A DNA stretch of 64,000 nt from Naumannella halotolerans. Lineage in GTDB: Bacteria; Actinomycetota; Actinomycetes; Propionibacteriales; Propionibacteriaceae. The notes below the pieces were generated by a model. The model was not told the origin of the DNA. It searched no databases and worked only from the letters and a program-made list of their open reading frames with translations. The stretch is taken from assembly GCF_004364645.1 (NCBI RefSeq), contig NZ_SOAW01000001.1:1054001-1118000 (forward strand), written 5' to 3'. Made by a program: the position numbers and the translations under genes. Below, piece after piece: positions 16,937 through 26,171 of this stretch (position 1 is its first letter; each line of letters begins with the position of its first letter).

Positions 16937-17971
16937 ATGGCAGAGATCGCTGACAATCCCGGTGCCGACCCGCACCCGACGGGATCGGATCCCGCCCCGG
17001 CGGTCACAGCACCTGCCGGGCAGAACGAGAGCACCCGCACCGTGATCATCGCCTTCGTGGCCAATGCGGTGGTCGCCATCGCCAAGTCCGTGGCGGCGGC
17101 GATCACCGGTTCGGCTTCGATGCTGGCCGAGGCCGCGCACTCCTGGGCCGACACCGGCAACGAGATCTTCCTGCTGATCGCCGACCGGCGCAGCCGCCGG
17201 CCACGGGATCGGTCCCATCCGCTCGGTTACGGCCGCGAAGCCTATGTCTGGTCGATGTTCGCCGGGTTCGGTCTGTTCACCGTCGGTGCCGTGGTGTCGA
17301 TCGCCAATGGTGTGGACGCGCTGCTGAACCCCGAGGCCGCCTCCGACTTCGTGATCAACTACATCGTGATCGGCATCGCCTTCGTGCTCGAGGGGACCTC
17401 GTTCCGGCAGGCGCTGAAGGAGGCGCGAACCGAGAGCGACCTGGCCCATGTCTCAGTCGGCGAGGTGATCAACCACACCTCGGTGCCGACCCTGCGGGCG
17501 GTCTTCGTCGAGGACTTCGGGGCGCTGCTCGGCCTGGCGGTGGCGTTGCTCGGCAACATCGCCCACCAGGTGACCGGCAGCTCGTTGCCGGATGCGATCG
17601 GCTCGATCCTGATCGGCCTGTTGCTGGCGGTGATGGCGATCTTCCTGATCGAACGCAACCGGGAATTCCTGGTCGGTCAGTCCGTGCCGCCGCGGGTGTT
17701 CAATGCCGCGCTGGCCGAGCTCCGGGCCCGCCCGGAGGTCGATCGCGTGAGCTACCTGCACTGCTCCTTCGTCGGGCCCCGGCAGATCTACCTGATCGCC
17801 GCCGTCGACCTGGTCGGCAATGCTCCCGAGGCCTCCCTGGCGGTACGACTGCGCTCCCTGGAGGCCGATCTGGAGCAACGTCCGACGATCGCCGATGTGG
17901 TCCTCACCCTGTCCCTGCCCGATGCCCCCGAGGTCGAGCCGCGACCGCTGACCCGCAGCCGCCGCCGCTGA
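16937..17971 (+). CDS. Cation diffusion facilitator family transporter
   Basis: The 344-residue protein has the CDF layout: membrane segments from residue 35, the metal-site motif AEAAHSWADTGNE (His68 and Asp72) in segment 2, YGREAYVWSMFAGFG in segment 3, and a C-terminal ferredoxin-like cytoplasmic domain. It would export Zn, Mn, Fe or a related divalent metal using the proton gradient. The neighbouring Nramp importer and metal regulator make manganese or iron homeostasis likely. A TAGTCT box ends exactly 6 nt before the ATG, suggesting a leaderless mRNA. Confidence 0.9.
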   Translation: MAEIADNPGADPHPTGSDPAPAVTAPAGQNESTRTVIIAFVANAVVAIAKSVAAAITGSASMLAEAAHSWADTGNEIFLLIADRRSRRPRDRSHPLGYGREAYVWSMFAGFGLFTVGAVVSIANGVDALLNPEAASDFVINYIVIGIAFVLEGTSFRQALKEARTESDLAHVSVGEVINHTSVPTLRAVFVEDFGALLGLAVALLGNIAHQVTGSSLPDAIGSILIGLLLAVMAIFLIERNREFLVGQSVPPRVFNAALAELRARPEVDRVSYLHCSFVGPRQIYLIAAVDLVGNAPEASLAVRLRSLEADLEQRPTIADVVLTLSLPDAPEVEPRPLTRSRRR

Positions 17972-17973
17972 GC

Positions 17974-18645
17974 TCAGTCCTCGACCGGAATCACCCAGAT
18001 CAGCTCACGCTCGGCAGCGGAGAGCTCGACGACATCGCCACCCACCCGTACCTGCAGCGAGGGGTTCGCGCCGCTGGCCGATGCCAGTTCCAACTCCCGG
18101 CCCGGCAGCAGGCCCGCCCCGGCCAACTGGCTCAGCTGCTCGGCGTCGTGATCACTGACCCGGCTGATCCGGTATCTACCGGCGGGCATCTGGGCCAGCA
18201 CCTGCGACCGGTAGTCCGGCAGGTCACCGGTGCTGGTCGGGATCGGGTCCCCGTGGGGGTCGGTGGTGGGTCGGCCGAGGGCGCGGTCGATGCGTTCGAC
18301 GAAGGTGGCCGAGACCGCATGTTCCAGGCGCTCGGCCTCGTCGTGCACCTCGTCCCAGCCGTACCCGAGGTGTTCGGCCAGGAAGGTCTCCAGCAGCCGG
18401 TGCCGGCGTACCATCTCGACCGCCAGCCGTTCGCCGAGCGGGGTCAGGCTCACCGGACGGTACGGCTGGTAGTTGATCAATCCCTGGGCGGCCAGCCGCT
18501 TCATGGTGTCGGTGACGGCGGCTGCCGAGGTGTCGTGACGGGCGGCCAGTGCCTTGGTCGTGACCGGCCCGCCGCCCCATTCGGTGGCCGACCAGATGAC
18601 CTTCAGATAGTCCTGGGCAACCGGGGTCAGCTCGGAGACGTCCAT
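17974..18645 (-). CDS. mntR: DtxR/MntR family metal-dependent transcriptional regulator
   Basis: The 223-residue protein has the three DtxR-family parts: N-terminal winged helix (SELTPVAQDYLKVIWSATEW and AAVTDTMKRLAAQGL), a dimerisation and metal domain (RRHRLLETFLAEHLGY, WDEVHDEAERLEHAVS), and a C-terminal FeoA/SH3-like domain. It represses metal import when Mn or Fe is plentiful. It follows the Nramp gene by 9 bp, so the two are probably one autoregulated operon under the palindrome at 19887-19906. Manganese rather than iron is inferred from the partner; an IdeR-like role cannot be excluded. Confidence 0.88.
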   Translation of the reverse strand: MDVSELTPVAQDYLKVIWSATEWGGGPVTTKALAARHDTSAAAVTDTMKRLAAQGLINYQPYRPVSLTPLGERLAVEMVRRHRLLETFLAEHLGYGWDEVHDEAERLEHAVSATFVERIDRALGRPTTDPHGDPIPTSTGDLPDYRSQVLAQMPAGRYRISRVSDHDAEQLSQLAGAGLLPGRELELASASGANPSLQVRVGGDVVELSAAERELIWVIPVED

Positions 18646-18654
18646 GATCGCCGG

Positions 18655-19881
18655 CTAACCCGTACCGGTGACGGTGAGGACGATCAGCACGACGTTCAGG
18701 GTGCAGATGACGACCGAGATCACGATGCCGATCAGCTTGGTCGCCAACCGGTTCACGAACTGGCCCATCAGCTCCCGGTCCGAGGTCAGCAACAGCAGCG
18801 GGATCACCGCGAACGGGATGCCGAAGCTGAGGATCACCTGACTGATCACCAGGGTCCAGGTCGGATCGGCTCCCAGCAGCAGGATGATCAACGCCGGGAC
18901 CAGCGTGACCAGTCGCCGGACCACCACCGGGACCCTCCGGTGCAACAGGCCGCCCATGATCGCCGAACCGGCATAGGCGCCGACCGCCGTCGAGGCCAGC
19001 CCGGAGGCAAGCAGGCCGATCGCGAAGATCACCCCGACGGTCGCGCCCAGATGGGAGACGATCGCAGCGTGGGCGCCGGTGATCGTGTCGGTACCACCGA
19101 CCCCGCGCAGACTGCCGGCGGCGAGCAGCAGCATGGCGACGTTCACCCCGCCGGCGACGGTCAGCGACAGCCCGACGTCCCAGCGGGTGGCCCGCAGGAT
19201 CTCCAGGATCCGGGGCTTGCTCAGTTCGACCCCGTGACGGTCCCGGGTGAGGGCGGAGTGGAGGTAGATCACGTGCGGCATCACCGTGGCCCCGAGCATG
19301 CTGGCGGCCAGCAGCACCGATTCCGATCCGGCGAACCGTGGTACGAGACCCCCGGCGACCTGTCCCCAATCGGGTGGCGAAACGAACAGCCCGGCGAGGA
19401 AGCCGACCACGATCACCCCGAGCAGGGTGATGATCACGGCCTCGAAGATGCGTTGACGCCGTCGTGTCTGCAGCACGAGCAGCCCCATCGAGGCGATGCC
19501 GATGATCAGTCCGCCGACCGGCAGTGGCAGCCCGAAGAGCAGGTACAGGGCCAGCGCACCACCGATCACCTCGGCCACGTCGGTCGCCGCGGCGATCAAC
19601 TCGGCCTGGGCCCAGTACGGCAGCCGCGCCCAGCCCGGCAGCCGGTCGCGCATCAGTTCGGGCAGGGTCCGCCCGGTGACCAGTCCGAGCTTCGCCGACA
19701 GGTACTGCACCACCGCAGCCATCAGGCCGGCCAGCACCAGGACCCAGACCAGCAGGTAGCCCAGGGTCGCTCCCGCAGTCAGGTTGGCCGCGACATTGCC
19801 CGGGTCGACATAGGCGACCGCTGCGACGAAGGCAGGTCCGAGCAGGAGTGGTCCGCGAACCCGGTGCTCGGTTTTCCTCAC
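18655..19881 (-). CDS. mntH: Nramp family divalent metal (Mn2+/Fe2+) transporter
   Basis: The 408-residue protein has 11 hydrophobic segments and the two metal-site motifs of the family, DPGN in segment 1 and MPH in segment 6 (ATVMPHVIYLHS). It imports Mn or Fe with protons. I prefer the GTG at 19881: a promoter (TTGTCG, 17 bp, TTAACT) places the transcript start at that codon, giving a leaderless mRNA. A TTG at 19887 would lie inside the operator. The regulator gene follows directly. Confidence 0.9.
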   Translation of the reverse strand: MRKTEHRVRGPLLLGPAFVAAVAYVDPGNVAANLTAGATLGYLLVWVLVLAGLMAAVVQYLSAKLGLVTGRTLPELMRDRLPGWARLPYWAQAELIAAATDVAEVIGGALALYLLFGLPLPVGGLIIGIASMGLLVLQTRRRQRIFEAVIITLLGVIVVGFLAGLFVSPPDWGQVAGGLVPRFAGSESVLLAASMLGATVMPHVIYLHSALTRDRHGVELSKPRILEILRATRWDVGLSLTVAGGVNVAMLLLAAGSLRGVGGTDTITGAHAAIVSHLGATVGVIFAIGLLASGLASTAVGAYAGSAIMGGLLHRRVPVVVRRLVTLVPALIILLLGADPTWTLVISQVILSFGIPFAVIPLLLLTSDRELMGQFVNRLATKLIGIVISVVICTLNVVLIVLTVTGTG

Positions 19882-19886
19882 GGCCA

Positions 19887-19906
19887 AAGTTAAGCACGCT
19901 TAACTT
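19887..19906. promoter_or_regulatory. MntR/DtxR-type operator over the Nramp promoter
   Basis: A perfect 9-bp inverted repeat with a 2-bp centre (AAGTTAAGC, AC, GCTTAACTT) covers the -10 box and the spacer of the Nramp promoter. The size and AT-rich TTAA arms suit a DtxR/MntR-family box. It is followed within 6 bp by the proposed start codon. Confidence 0.75.
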
Positions 19907-20088
19907 GCTGCGACAATGACCGCGGGGGGTGTCGCCGACAGCGACCGGTGATTCCGGCCGGGGACGCGCCAACGGGCCGGAGCCGCCGATGCACTCGGTG
20001 CAGATCGGTAGCTTCGGCCCGTCGCGGTCGGTGCTCGGGCAGCCGGTGCTGCCCGGAACTCAGAACTACCCGGTACGCAACCCGCTAC

Positions 20089-21735
20089 TCAGGGCTGGTC
20101 GACCAGTAGCTCCCCGGAGTTGTACTGCTTGCGGATCACCTTCTTGTCGAACTTGCCGACCGAGGTACGCGGTACTGCCGGGATGAAGCTGAAGGCATCC
20201 GGCAACTGCCACTTGGCGAAGCTCTCGGCCAGGTGGTTGCGCAACTCCTCCGGTGTGGCGCTGGCCCCCTCCTTCAGCACCACGGCGGCCAGCGGCCGCT
20301 CCTGCCACTTCTCGTCCGGAATACCGATCACCGCGGCCTCCTTCACCGACGGATGACCCATCAGGGCGTTCTCCAGATCCACCGAGGAGATCCACTCGCC
20401 ACCGGACTTGATCACGTCCTTCGCCCGGTCGCTGAGGCTGATGTGGTGGTAGCGGTCGAGGCTGCCGACATCACCGGTACGCAGCCAGCCGTTGTCGAAC
20501 TTCTCCGCCACCTCCGGATCGTCGCTGTTGTAGTAGGTCGCGGTCACCCAGGGGCCACGGACCTCCAACTCGCCGACCGAGACTCCGTCGGCCGGCAGCA
20601 CACTGCCGTCGTCGGCGACGATCCGCGCCTGCACACCGACCAGCGGTCGTCCCTGCAGACCGCGATAGGCCCAGATCTCCTCCCCTTCCACTCCCAGGGG
20701 CTCGCCGGAGACCGAGGCCAGGGGCGAGGTCTCGGTCATCCCCCACGCCTGCTTGACCAACAATCCGTGCCGATCGAGCAGCGCCTTCTGCAGGCTCACC
20801 GGCACCGCCGAACCGCCGCAGAGGATCAGCCGCAGCGACTTCGGCGCCAGCTCGGGGTGCTGATCGAGGTAGAGCAGGACATCGTTCCAGATGGTCGGCA
20901 CGGCACCGGAGACCGTCGGCAGGCTGGCGTTCATGAACCGGGTCAGCGGTTCGGCCTGCAGCCAGCGATCGGGCATGCACAGCGAGGCGCCACTCATCAG
21001 TGCCGCATAGGCCAGTCCCCACGAGTTGGCGTGGAACATCGGCACGATCGGCAGCACCCGGTCGGCGAAGGTCAGGCCGGCGACATTGCCGGTGCAGGCA
21101 GCCTGGGAATGCAACCAGGCCGAACGGTGGCTGTAGACCACACCCTTCGGGTTGCCGGTGGTACCCGAGGTGTAACACATGGCTGCGGCCGAACGCTCGT
21201 CGACCTCGGGCCAATCGAAGGAGGTGGGCTGCTCGGCCAACAGGTCGTCATAGATCAACACCTGCTTGCCACTGGCACGCAGCGAATCCAGATCGGCGGC
21301 TGCGGCATCCGGGCCGGCGACCAGGACGTGGTTCACCGTCGTCATCTGCGCCAACTGCGGCGCCAGCAGCGGCACCAGCGAATCATCGACGATGATCACC
21401 TTGTCCTCGGCGTGGTTGGCCACATAGACCAACTGCTCGGGGAACAACCGGATGTTCAGGGTGTGCAGGACCGCGCCCATCGACGGGATCGCCAGGTAGG
21501 CCTCGAGATGCTCGGCATTGTTCCACTGGAACGTGCCCACCCGGTCGTCGCCGGAAATACCCAGTGCCCGCAGGGCATTGGCCAGCTGCGCGGCCCGGGC
21601 GCCCAGTCCGCCGTAGGACTGCGAACGCGTACCGTCGGCGGTGGCTGTGACCACCTCGGAATCGTGGTGGACAACCGTCCCGTGCTGCAGGATCGAACCG
21701 ATCGTCAGATCGACCTCTTGCATCGTGCTCTTCAT
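20089..21735 (-). CDS. Fatty-acid--CoA ligase family protein (AMP-binding)
   Basis: The 548-residue protein is a full ANL-superfamily adenylating enzyme. It has the P-loop AMCYTSGTTGNPKGVVYSHR, the motif WGMTETSP, the hinge GWLRTGDVGSLD, and the C-terminal lysine in PRTSVGKFDKK. The spacing fits medium or long-chain acyl-CoA synthetases (AlkK/FadD type). The true chain length is not readable. The ATG at 21735 follows a GGGAGGGG ribosome site. It lies alone between two minus-strand genes with gaps over 140 bp. Confidence 0.88.
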   Translation of the reverse strand: MKSTMQEVDLTIGSILQHGTVVHHDSEVVTATADGTRSQSYGGLGARAAQLANALRALGISGDDRVGTFQWNNAEHLEAYLAIPSMGAVLHTLNIRLFPEQLVYVANHAEDKVIIVDDSLVPLLAPQLAQMTTVNHVLVAGPDAAAADLDSLRASGKQVLIYDDLLAEQPTSFDWPEVDERSAAAMCYTSGTTGNPKGVVYSHRSAWLHSQAACTGNVAGLTFADRVLPIVPMFHANSWGLAYAALMSGASLCMPDRWLQAEPLTRFMNASLPTVSGAVPTIWNDVLLYLDQHPELAPKSLRLILCGGSAVPVSLQKALLDRHGLLVKQAWGMTETSPLASVSGEPLGVEGEEIWAYRGLQGRPLVGVQARIVADDGSVLPADGVSVGELEVRGPWVTATYYNSDDPEVAEKFDNGWLRTGDVGSLDRYHHISLSDRAKDVIKSGGEWISSVDLENALMGHPSVKEAAVIGIPDEKWQERPLAAVVLKEGASATPEELRNHLAESFAKWQLPDAFSFIPAVPRTSVGKFDKKVIRKQYNSGELLVDQP

Positions 21736-21880
21736 CGAACCCCTCCCGTACCGTCATTGGTGGGCAGTCTTGCCGGGTACGGCGGGGGAGCACAAGATGG
21801 CCGCGCCGGAGAGAGATCACGGAGACAGGTCGACCCGGTTCAGGCCGGTCCGTTCAGGACGACCTGTTCAGGACGACCTG

Positions 21881-23089
21881 TCAGGCCGGTCCGAGGGTGG
21901 CGGTCAATGCGGCGTCGAGGTCGGCTCGCAGATCCTCGACCGCCTCCAGCCCGACCGAGAAGCGCAGGTGCCCCCAGCGGCGGAACGGCTCGGGATAGGC
22001 CGCCACCCGGGGACCGCCGGTACCGACATGGACGATCAGGGACTCGTCATGGCCCAGGGAGACCGCGGAGGTGATCACCTTCAGCTGGGCGACGAACCGG
22101 TTCTGCACGTCGGCGTCCCCGCGCAGGGCGAAGCAGAGCATTGCGCCGTACCCGCGTCCGCCGAACTGCCGGGTGGCCAGATCGTGCTGTGGATGCTCCG
22201 GAAGCCCCGGATGGGCGACATAGGCGATCCGGGGATCGGCGGCCAGGTGCTGGGCCAGGGTGAGGGCACTGGCCTGCTGCTGGGCGAGCCGCAAGGGCAA
22301 GGTGATCGAGCCACGGGAGATCAGCCAGGCATTGAACGGGGAGATGGCCCCGCCGACGTCGACCATCGCCTCGGAACGGATCCGGTCGATCAGCTCCCGC
22401 CGGCCGATCACCGCACCGCCCATGGCATCACCGTGACCGTTGATGTACTTGGTCAACGAGTGGACGACCAGATCCGCACCGTCGGCCAGCGGCCGGTACA
22501 GCGGCGGCGGGGTGAAGGTGGAGTCCACCGACAGCAGCGCACCGTGCTCGTGCGCGATCCGACCGATCGCGGCGATATCGGTGATCTTGGTGGTCGGATT
22601 GCCGATCGTCTCGGTGTGCACCAGTCGGGTCCGTGGCCGGATCGCCGCCCGTACCGCCTCGGCGTCGGAGGCATCGACGAAGGTCGCCTCGATGCCGTAC
22701 TTGTCGGGCAGCAGTTCGGCGAACAGCCGCCAGGTCGCCTCGTAGGTCACATCGGCGACCACCACATGGTCACCGGACCGGAGGAAGGTGAAGAAGATCG
22801 CGTGCAGGGCCGCCACTCCGGTGGCCAGCGCAACAGCGTCTTCCCCGCCCTCCAGGGCGGCGAGCTTCTGCTGCAGGGCGATCTGGTTCACCCCCGAGTT
22901 GCGGGTGTAGAGCGCGACATCGGTACCCGACCAGTCGATCGTCGACGGATCCTCGGGCAGCGCATAGGAGTTGGCCATCACCAACGGGGTACGGATCGCC
23001 CCGGTGCCGGGATCGATCCGGTTGCCGGCATGGACTGCCACGGTGGCGAACTCGAGGGACTCGGGCTGGTGTTTGTCCGGGCGGCTCAT
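21881..23089 (-). CDS. Trans-sulfuration family PLP-dependent enzyme (cystathionine gamma-synthase/lyase-like)
   Basis: The 402-residue protein belongs to the Cys/Met metabolism PLP family. The PLP lysine is Lys214 in HSLTKYINGHGD, and the phosphate-binding tyrosine and arginine lie in YTRNSG (61-66). Sequence cannot decide between cystathionine gamma-synthase, cystathionine lyase and methionine gamma-lyase. The motif GHGDAMGG resembles gamma-lyases. A TAGGCT box ends 6 nt before the ATG and no ribosome site is present, so the mRNA is likely leaderless. The gap to the upstream MFS gene is 32 bp. Confidence 0.85.
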   Translation of the reverse strand: MSRPDKHQPESLEFATVAVHAGNRIDPGTGAIRTPLVMANSYALPEDPSTIDWSGTDVALYTRNSGVNQIALQQKLAALEGGEDAVALATGVAALHAIFFTFLRSGDHVVVADVTYEATWRLFAELLPDKYGIEATFVDASDAEAVRAAIRPRTRLVHTETIGNPTTKITDIAAIGRIAHEHGALLSVDSTFTPPPLYRPLADGADLVVHSLTKYINGHGDAMGGAVIGRRELIDRIRSEAMVDVGGAISPFNAWLISRGSITLPLRLAQQQASALTLAQHLAADPRIAYVAHPGLPEHPQHDLATRQFGGRGYGAMLCFALRGDADVQNRFVAQLKVITSAVSLGHDESLIVHVGTGGPRVAAYPEPFRRWGHLRFSVGLEAVEDLRADLDAALTATLGPA

Positions 23090-23121
23090 CGGTCCAGCCT
23101 AGGCATCCGGGGCCCGGCGGA

Positions 23122-24480
23122 TCAGTGGTGTTCGCTGTGCGGAAGGTCGAACCGATGCCGGCGTACGACCACCGGACCCTGCCCGCCGCTGACCTGCAGC
23201 GCCAGCAGTTCGCGGCGTGATCGCAGCCACCACACGAGCAGCCGACCGAGGCCGAGCGCGGTGATCAGCGCGATCGTGCCGAACGCCCAGCGGTAGCTTT
23301 CGGCGACCCCGGTCCGGGCGCCGGCCAGATCCAGCACCACACCGACGGCGACCGAGCACAGGGCGGTCGCCGTCCAGCCGCCGGCATTGGCATACCCGGT
23401 ACCGGTGGAGAGCCGCTGCCGGGGCTGGTAGTCACGGGCGAGCATGAAGGCGACGGCCGAGGCCGGGCCACCCGATGCCATCACCGTGATCGCGGCGATC
23501 ACCACCGGGAACGGCGGCCGACCGTCTGGCCAGGCGGTGAAGGTCACCCAGACGAGCAGGTTCAGTAAGCAGGTGACGATCACCAGGGGCATCCGCAGGT
23601 CGGGCCGGGATCCCATGAACCAGCCGAAGACGACGGCGAGTCCGAGCTGGACCACCACCATCAGCATCAGCAGCGCCGAGGCGAGCGCGCGGTCGTACCC
23701 CAGGGCCTCGGTGAGGTACGGGAAACCCCACAACAACAAGAAGGTCGCCGATCCGCTCATGGTGGTGAAGTGCACCCAGAAGCTGAGCCGGCCGCCGGTC
23801 AGCGTGGCGGCGTCGCGGACATCGCGCAGCATCGCCCGCAGGTCGAAGTTCTTGGTCCGGGTCGGCGGATCCTGTTCCAGCGGCAGTTGCAGGTAAGGCG
23901 GTGTGACCGTACCCGGGCGGACCAGGATGAGTGCGTAGACCAGGCAGATGATCGCGGCGGTGGCGAACGACGGTCCCCAGCCGGCCACTGGCAGCAACAT
24001 CGCCAGCGGCACCGTGGCCAGCACATTGCCGACCATGCCGAAGAAGCCCGACAACGAGGCCAGCATGGCGTAGCGCTCACCGGGGAACCAGGAGGTGAGC
24101 AGCCGCAGGACCGAGACATAGGTCAGCGCATCACCACAGCCGAGGACTCCGCGGGCCAGCAACGCCAGCCCGTAGGAGGGTACGAAGGCGAAGGTCAGCT
24201 GACCGATTCCCATCGTCAGGGCGGCGGCCAGCAACACCTTCCGCGGGCCGAACCGGTCGACCAGCAGGCCGGCCGGGATCTGCATCACGGCATAGACGCC
24301 GACCTGCAGCAGGACGAAGACACTCAACTGCCCGGGACCGATGCCGAACTTGATCATGGCGTCTGGACCGGCGACACCGAGGGTGCTGCGGTTGAAGACG
24401 GCCAGCAGGTAGACACCGGCGCCGGCGAACCAGACGAACCACGATCGCATCGTGACCGAGGGCTCAGCGCTCGACACCAC
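23122..24480 (-). CDS. MFS transporter
   Basis: The 452-residue protein has about 12 membrane segments and the loop 2-3 signature of major facilitators (GLLVDRFGPRKVL). The layout resembles nitrate/sugar-phosphate-like ACS-type permeases (early FNRSTLGVAGPDA and a long central loop with LEQDPPTRTKNFD). The substrate is unknown. The start may be the GTG at 24480 or the ATG ten codons later. It is downstream of the gluconate kinase on the same strand with an 86-bp gap. Confidence 0.82.
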   Translation of the reverse strand: MVSSAEPSVTMRSWFVWFAGAGVYLLAVFNRSTLGVAGPDAMIKFGIGPGQLSVFVLLQVGVYAVMQIPAGLLVDRFGPRKVLLAAALTMGIGQLTFAFVPSYGLALLARGVLGCGDALTYVSVLRLLTSWFPGERYAMLASLSGFFGMVGNVLATVPLAMLLPVAGWGPSFATAAIICLVYALILVRPGTVTPPYLQLPLEQDPPTRTKNFDLRAMLRDVRDAATLTGGRLSFWVHFTTMSGSATFLLLWGFPYLTEALGYDRALASALLMLMVVVQLGLAVVFGWFMGSRPDLRMPLVIVTCLLNLLVWVTFTAWPDGRPPFPVVIAAITVMASGGPASAVAFMLARDYQPRQRLSTGTGYANAGGWTATALCSVAVGVVLDLAGARTGVAESYRWAFGTIALITALGLGRLLVWWLRSRRELLALQVSGGQGPVVVRRHRFDLPHSEHH

Positions 24481-24566
24481 TACCTGCCTTCACACCTCGT
24501 CCGTCCGGTCATCGGCATGCTACCCCTGCGATGGCCGCCGCAGCAGTGGTCCCACATCCTGCGATG

Positions 24567-26162
24567 TCAGCGGCCCCCGACAGCGGGTCCGTCGTACTCC
24601 AACGGCAGCGCCGGGGCCAGCCGCCGCAGTCGCAGGTTCGTCGACAGCAACGCGTCGTAGAGCTCGTCGAAGATCGGCAGCAACCCGGCCAGGGTGGCCG
24701 CCGCGGCAGGCTCGGGGCGGACCACGGTCTGCACGGTCATCAGATCGGCGGCCAGTTCGATCGAGCCGATCATCCCCAGTGCCTCCATCCCGAGCAGCGC
24801 GGCTCCGAAGCTGGAACCCTGCTCACCTTCGAGCAGCCCGATCTGGCTGCCCAGGGCATCGGCCAGGGTCTGTCGCCACAACCGATGGCGCATCACTCCC
24901 CCGGTCGCACGGATCTCGTTCACTGCGAGTCCGGCGGCCCGCATCGACTGCAGCACCAGCGCCAGTTGCAGACAGACCCCTTCGACCGCGGAGCGGATCA
25001 GGTGCCGGCGCTCGTGGGCCCGGGTCAGTCCGATCCAGGCACCGCGGGCGACACTGCTCCAGTGCGGTGCCCGCTCACTCAACAGGTACGGCAGCATCAC
25101 CAGGCCACCGGAGCCGACCGGCACCTCGGCGGCCAGGTCGAGCAGGGCCCCCGGATCCAGATCGGGCTCGGCGATCTGCTCGCGTACCCAGTCCAAGGTC
25201 ACACCACCGTTGTTGATCGCACCGCCGATCACCCAGCGGTCCTCGGTCAGGGCGTAGCAGAAGACACCGCCGCGAGGATCGACTGCGGGTTTGTCCACGG
25301 TCACCCGCAGCGCCCCGCTGGTTCCGATCGAGCAGGCGGCCACGCCGGGCCGGACGGCGCCGACCCCGAGATTGGCCAACGGTCCGTCCCCGGCACCGAC
25401 CACCACCCGGGTCCCGATCGGCAGGCCGGTCAGCTCGGCCGCTTCCTGCGTGATGCCGGGCAGGATTCTCGTGGTCGGCACCAGCTCGGGAAGTTGATCA
25501 TCACGGATCCCGGCCAGGCCGAGCGCCTCCGGATCCCAGGCCAGGCGACCGATGTCCAGCAGGCCCGATCCCGATGCCAGTGAGTGGTCGACCACCAGCG
25601 CCCCGCAGAGCCGGAACAGCACCCAGTCCTTGATCCCGACCCAGAACGCCGCCTGGTCACAGATCCGGTGCTCCTGTTCGCGGAACCAGATCAGTTTCGT
25701 CAGCGGCGACATCGGATGGATCGGGGTACCGGTCCGGCGGTGCAGTGCGAGACCGGCGGTGGAGTTGCGCAGCCGCTCGGCCTGGGTGGCTGCCCTGGTG
25801 TCGGCCCAGGTGACCACCGGGGTGATCGGCGCCAGTTCGGTGTCCAGGGCCATCAGGCTGTGCATCGCCGAGGAGAAGGACAGCCCTGCCAGGCGGTCCG
25901 GATCGATCTGTGCGCTCACCTCGGCAATGGTCTGCAGCACGGCCTGCAGGATCAGTTGCGGATCCTGCACCACGTGGCCGGGGTGCGGGTCGTCCAGCGG
26001 ATATCCCTGGGAGGCGGACACGAGTTCGGCCCCGGCGCTGCTGAAGGCGACCGACTTCGTCGCCGTGGTGCCCATGTCGACACCGATCACGATGTCGGCG
26101 GTGGCGCCGGTCGGCGTCGCCGGCTCCCTGCTCGGGCGGACGTCGCGGTCCATGCTGTCCAT
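24567..26162 (-). CDS. gntK: FGGY family carbohydrate kinase, probable gluconokinase
   Basis: The 531-residue protein has the FGGY fold. The N-terminal phosphate motif is VIGVDMGTTATKSVAF, the ADP-binding part includes IGTSGALRV, and the C-terminal signature lies around GGVMRHRLWRQTLADALG. It follows the GntP-type permease by 9 bp and would phosphorylate the imported sugar acid, probably gluconate, to 6-phosphogluconate. The ATG at 26162 follows GAGG by 7 nt; a GTG two codons earlier is less likely. Xylulokinase is the main alternative. Confidence 0.85.
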   Translation of the reverse strand: MDSMDRDVRPSREPATPTGATADIVIGVDMGTTATKSVAFSSAGAELVSASQGYPLDDPHPGHVVQDPQLILQAVLQTIAEVSAQIDPDRLAGLSFSSAMHSLMALDTELAPITPVVTWADTRAATQAERLRNSTAGLALHRRTGTPIHPMSPLTKLIWFREQEHRICDQAAFWVGIKDWVLFRLCGALVVDHSLASGSGLLDIGRLAWDPEALGLAGIRDDQLPELVPTTRILPGITQEAAELTGLPIGTRVVVGAGDGPLANLGVGAVRPGVAACSIGTSGALRVTVDKPAVDPRGGVFCYALTEDRWVIGGAINNGGVTLDWVREQIAEPDLDPGALLDLAAEVPVGSGGLVMLPYLLSERAPHWSSVARGAWIGLTRAHERRHLIRSAVEGVCLQLALVLQSMRAAGLAVNEIRATGGVMRHRLWRQTLADALGSQIGLLEGEQGSSFGAALLGMEALGMIGSIELAADLMTVQTVVRPEPAAAATLAGLLPIFDELYDALLSTNLRLRRLAPALPLEYDGPAVGGR

Positions 26163-26171
26163 GGTCACACC

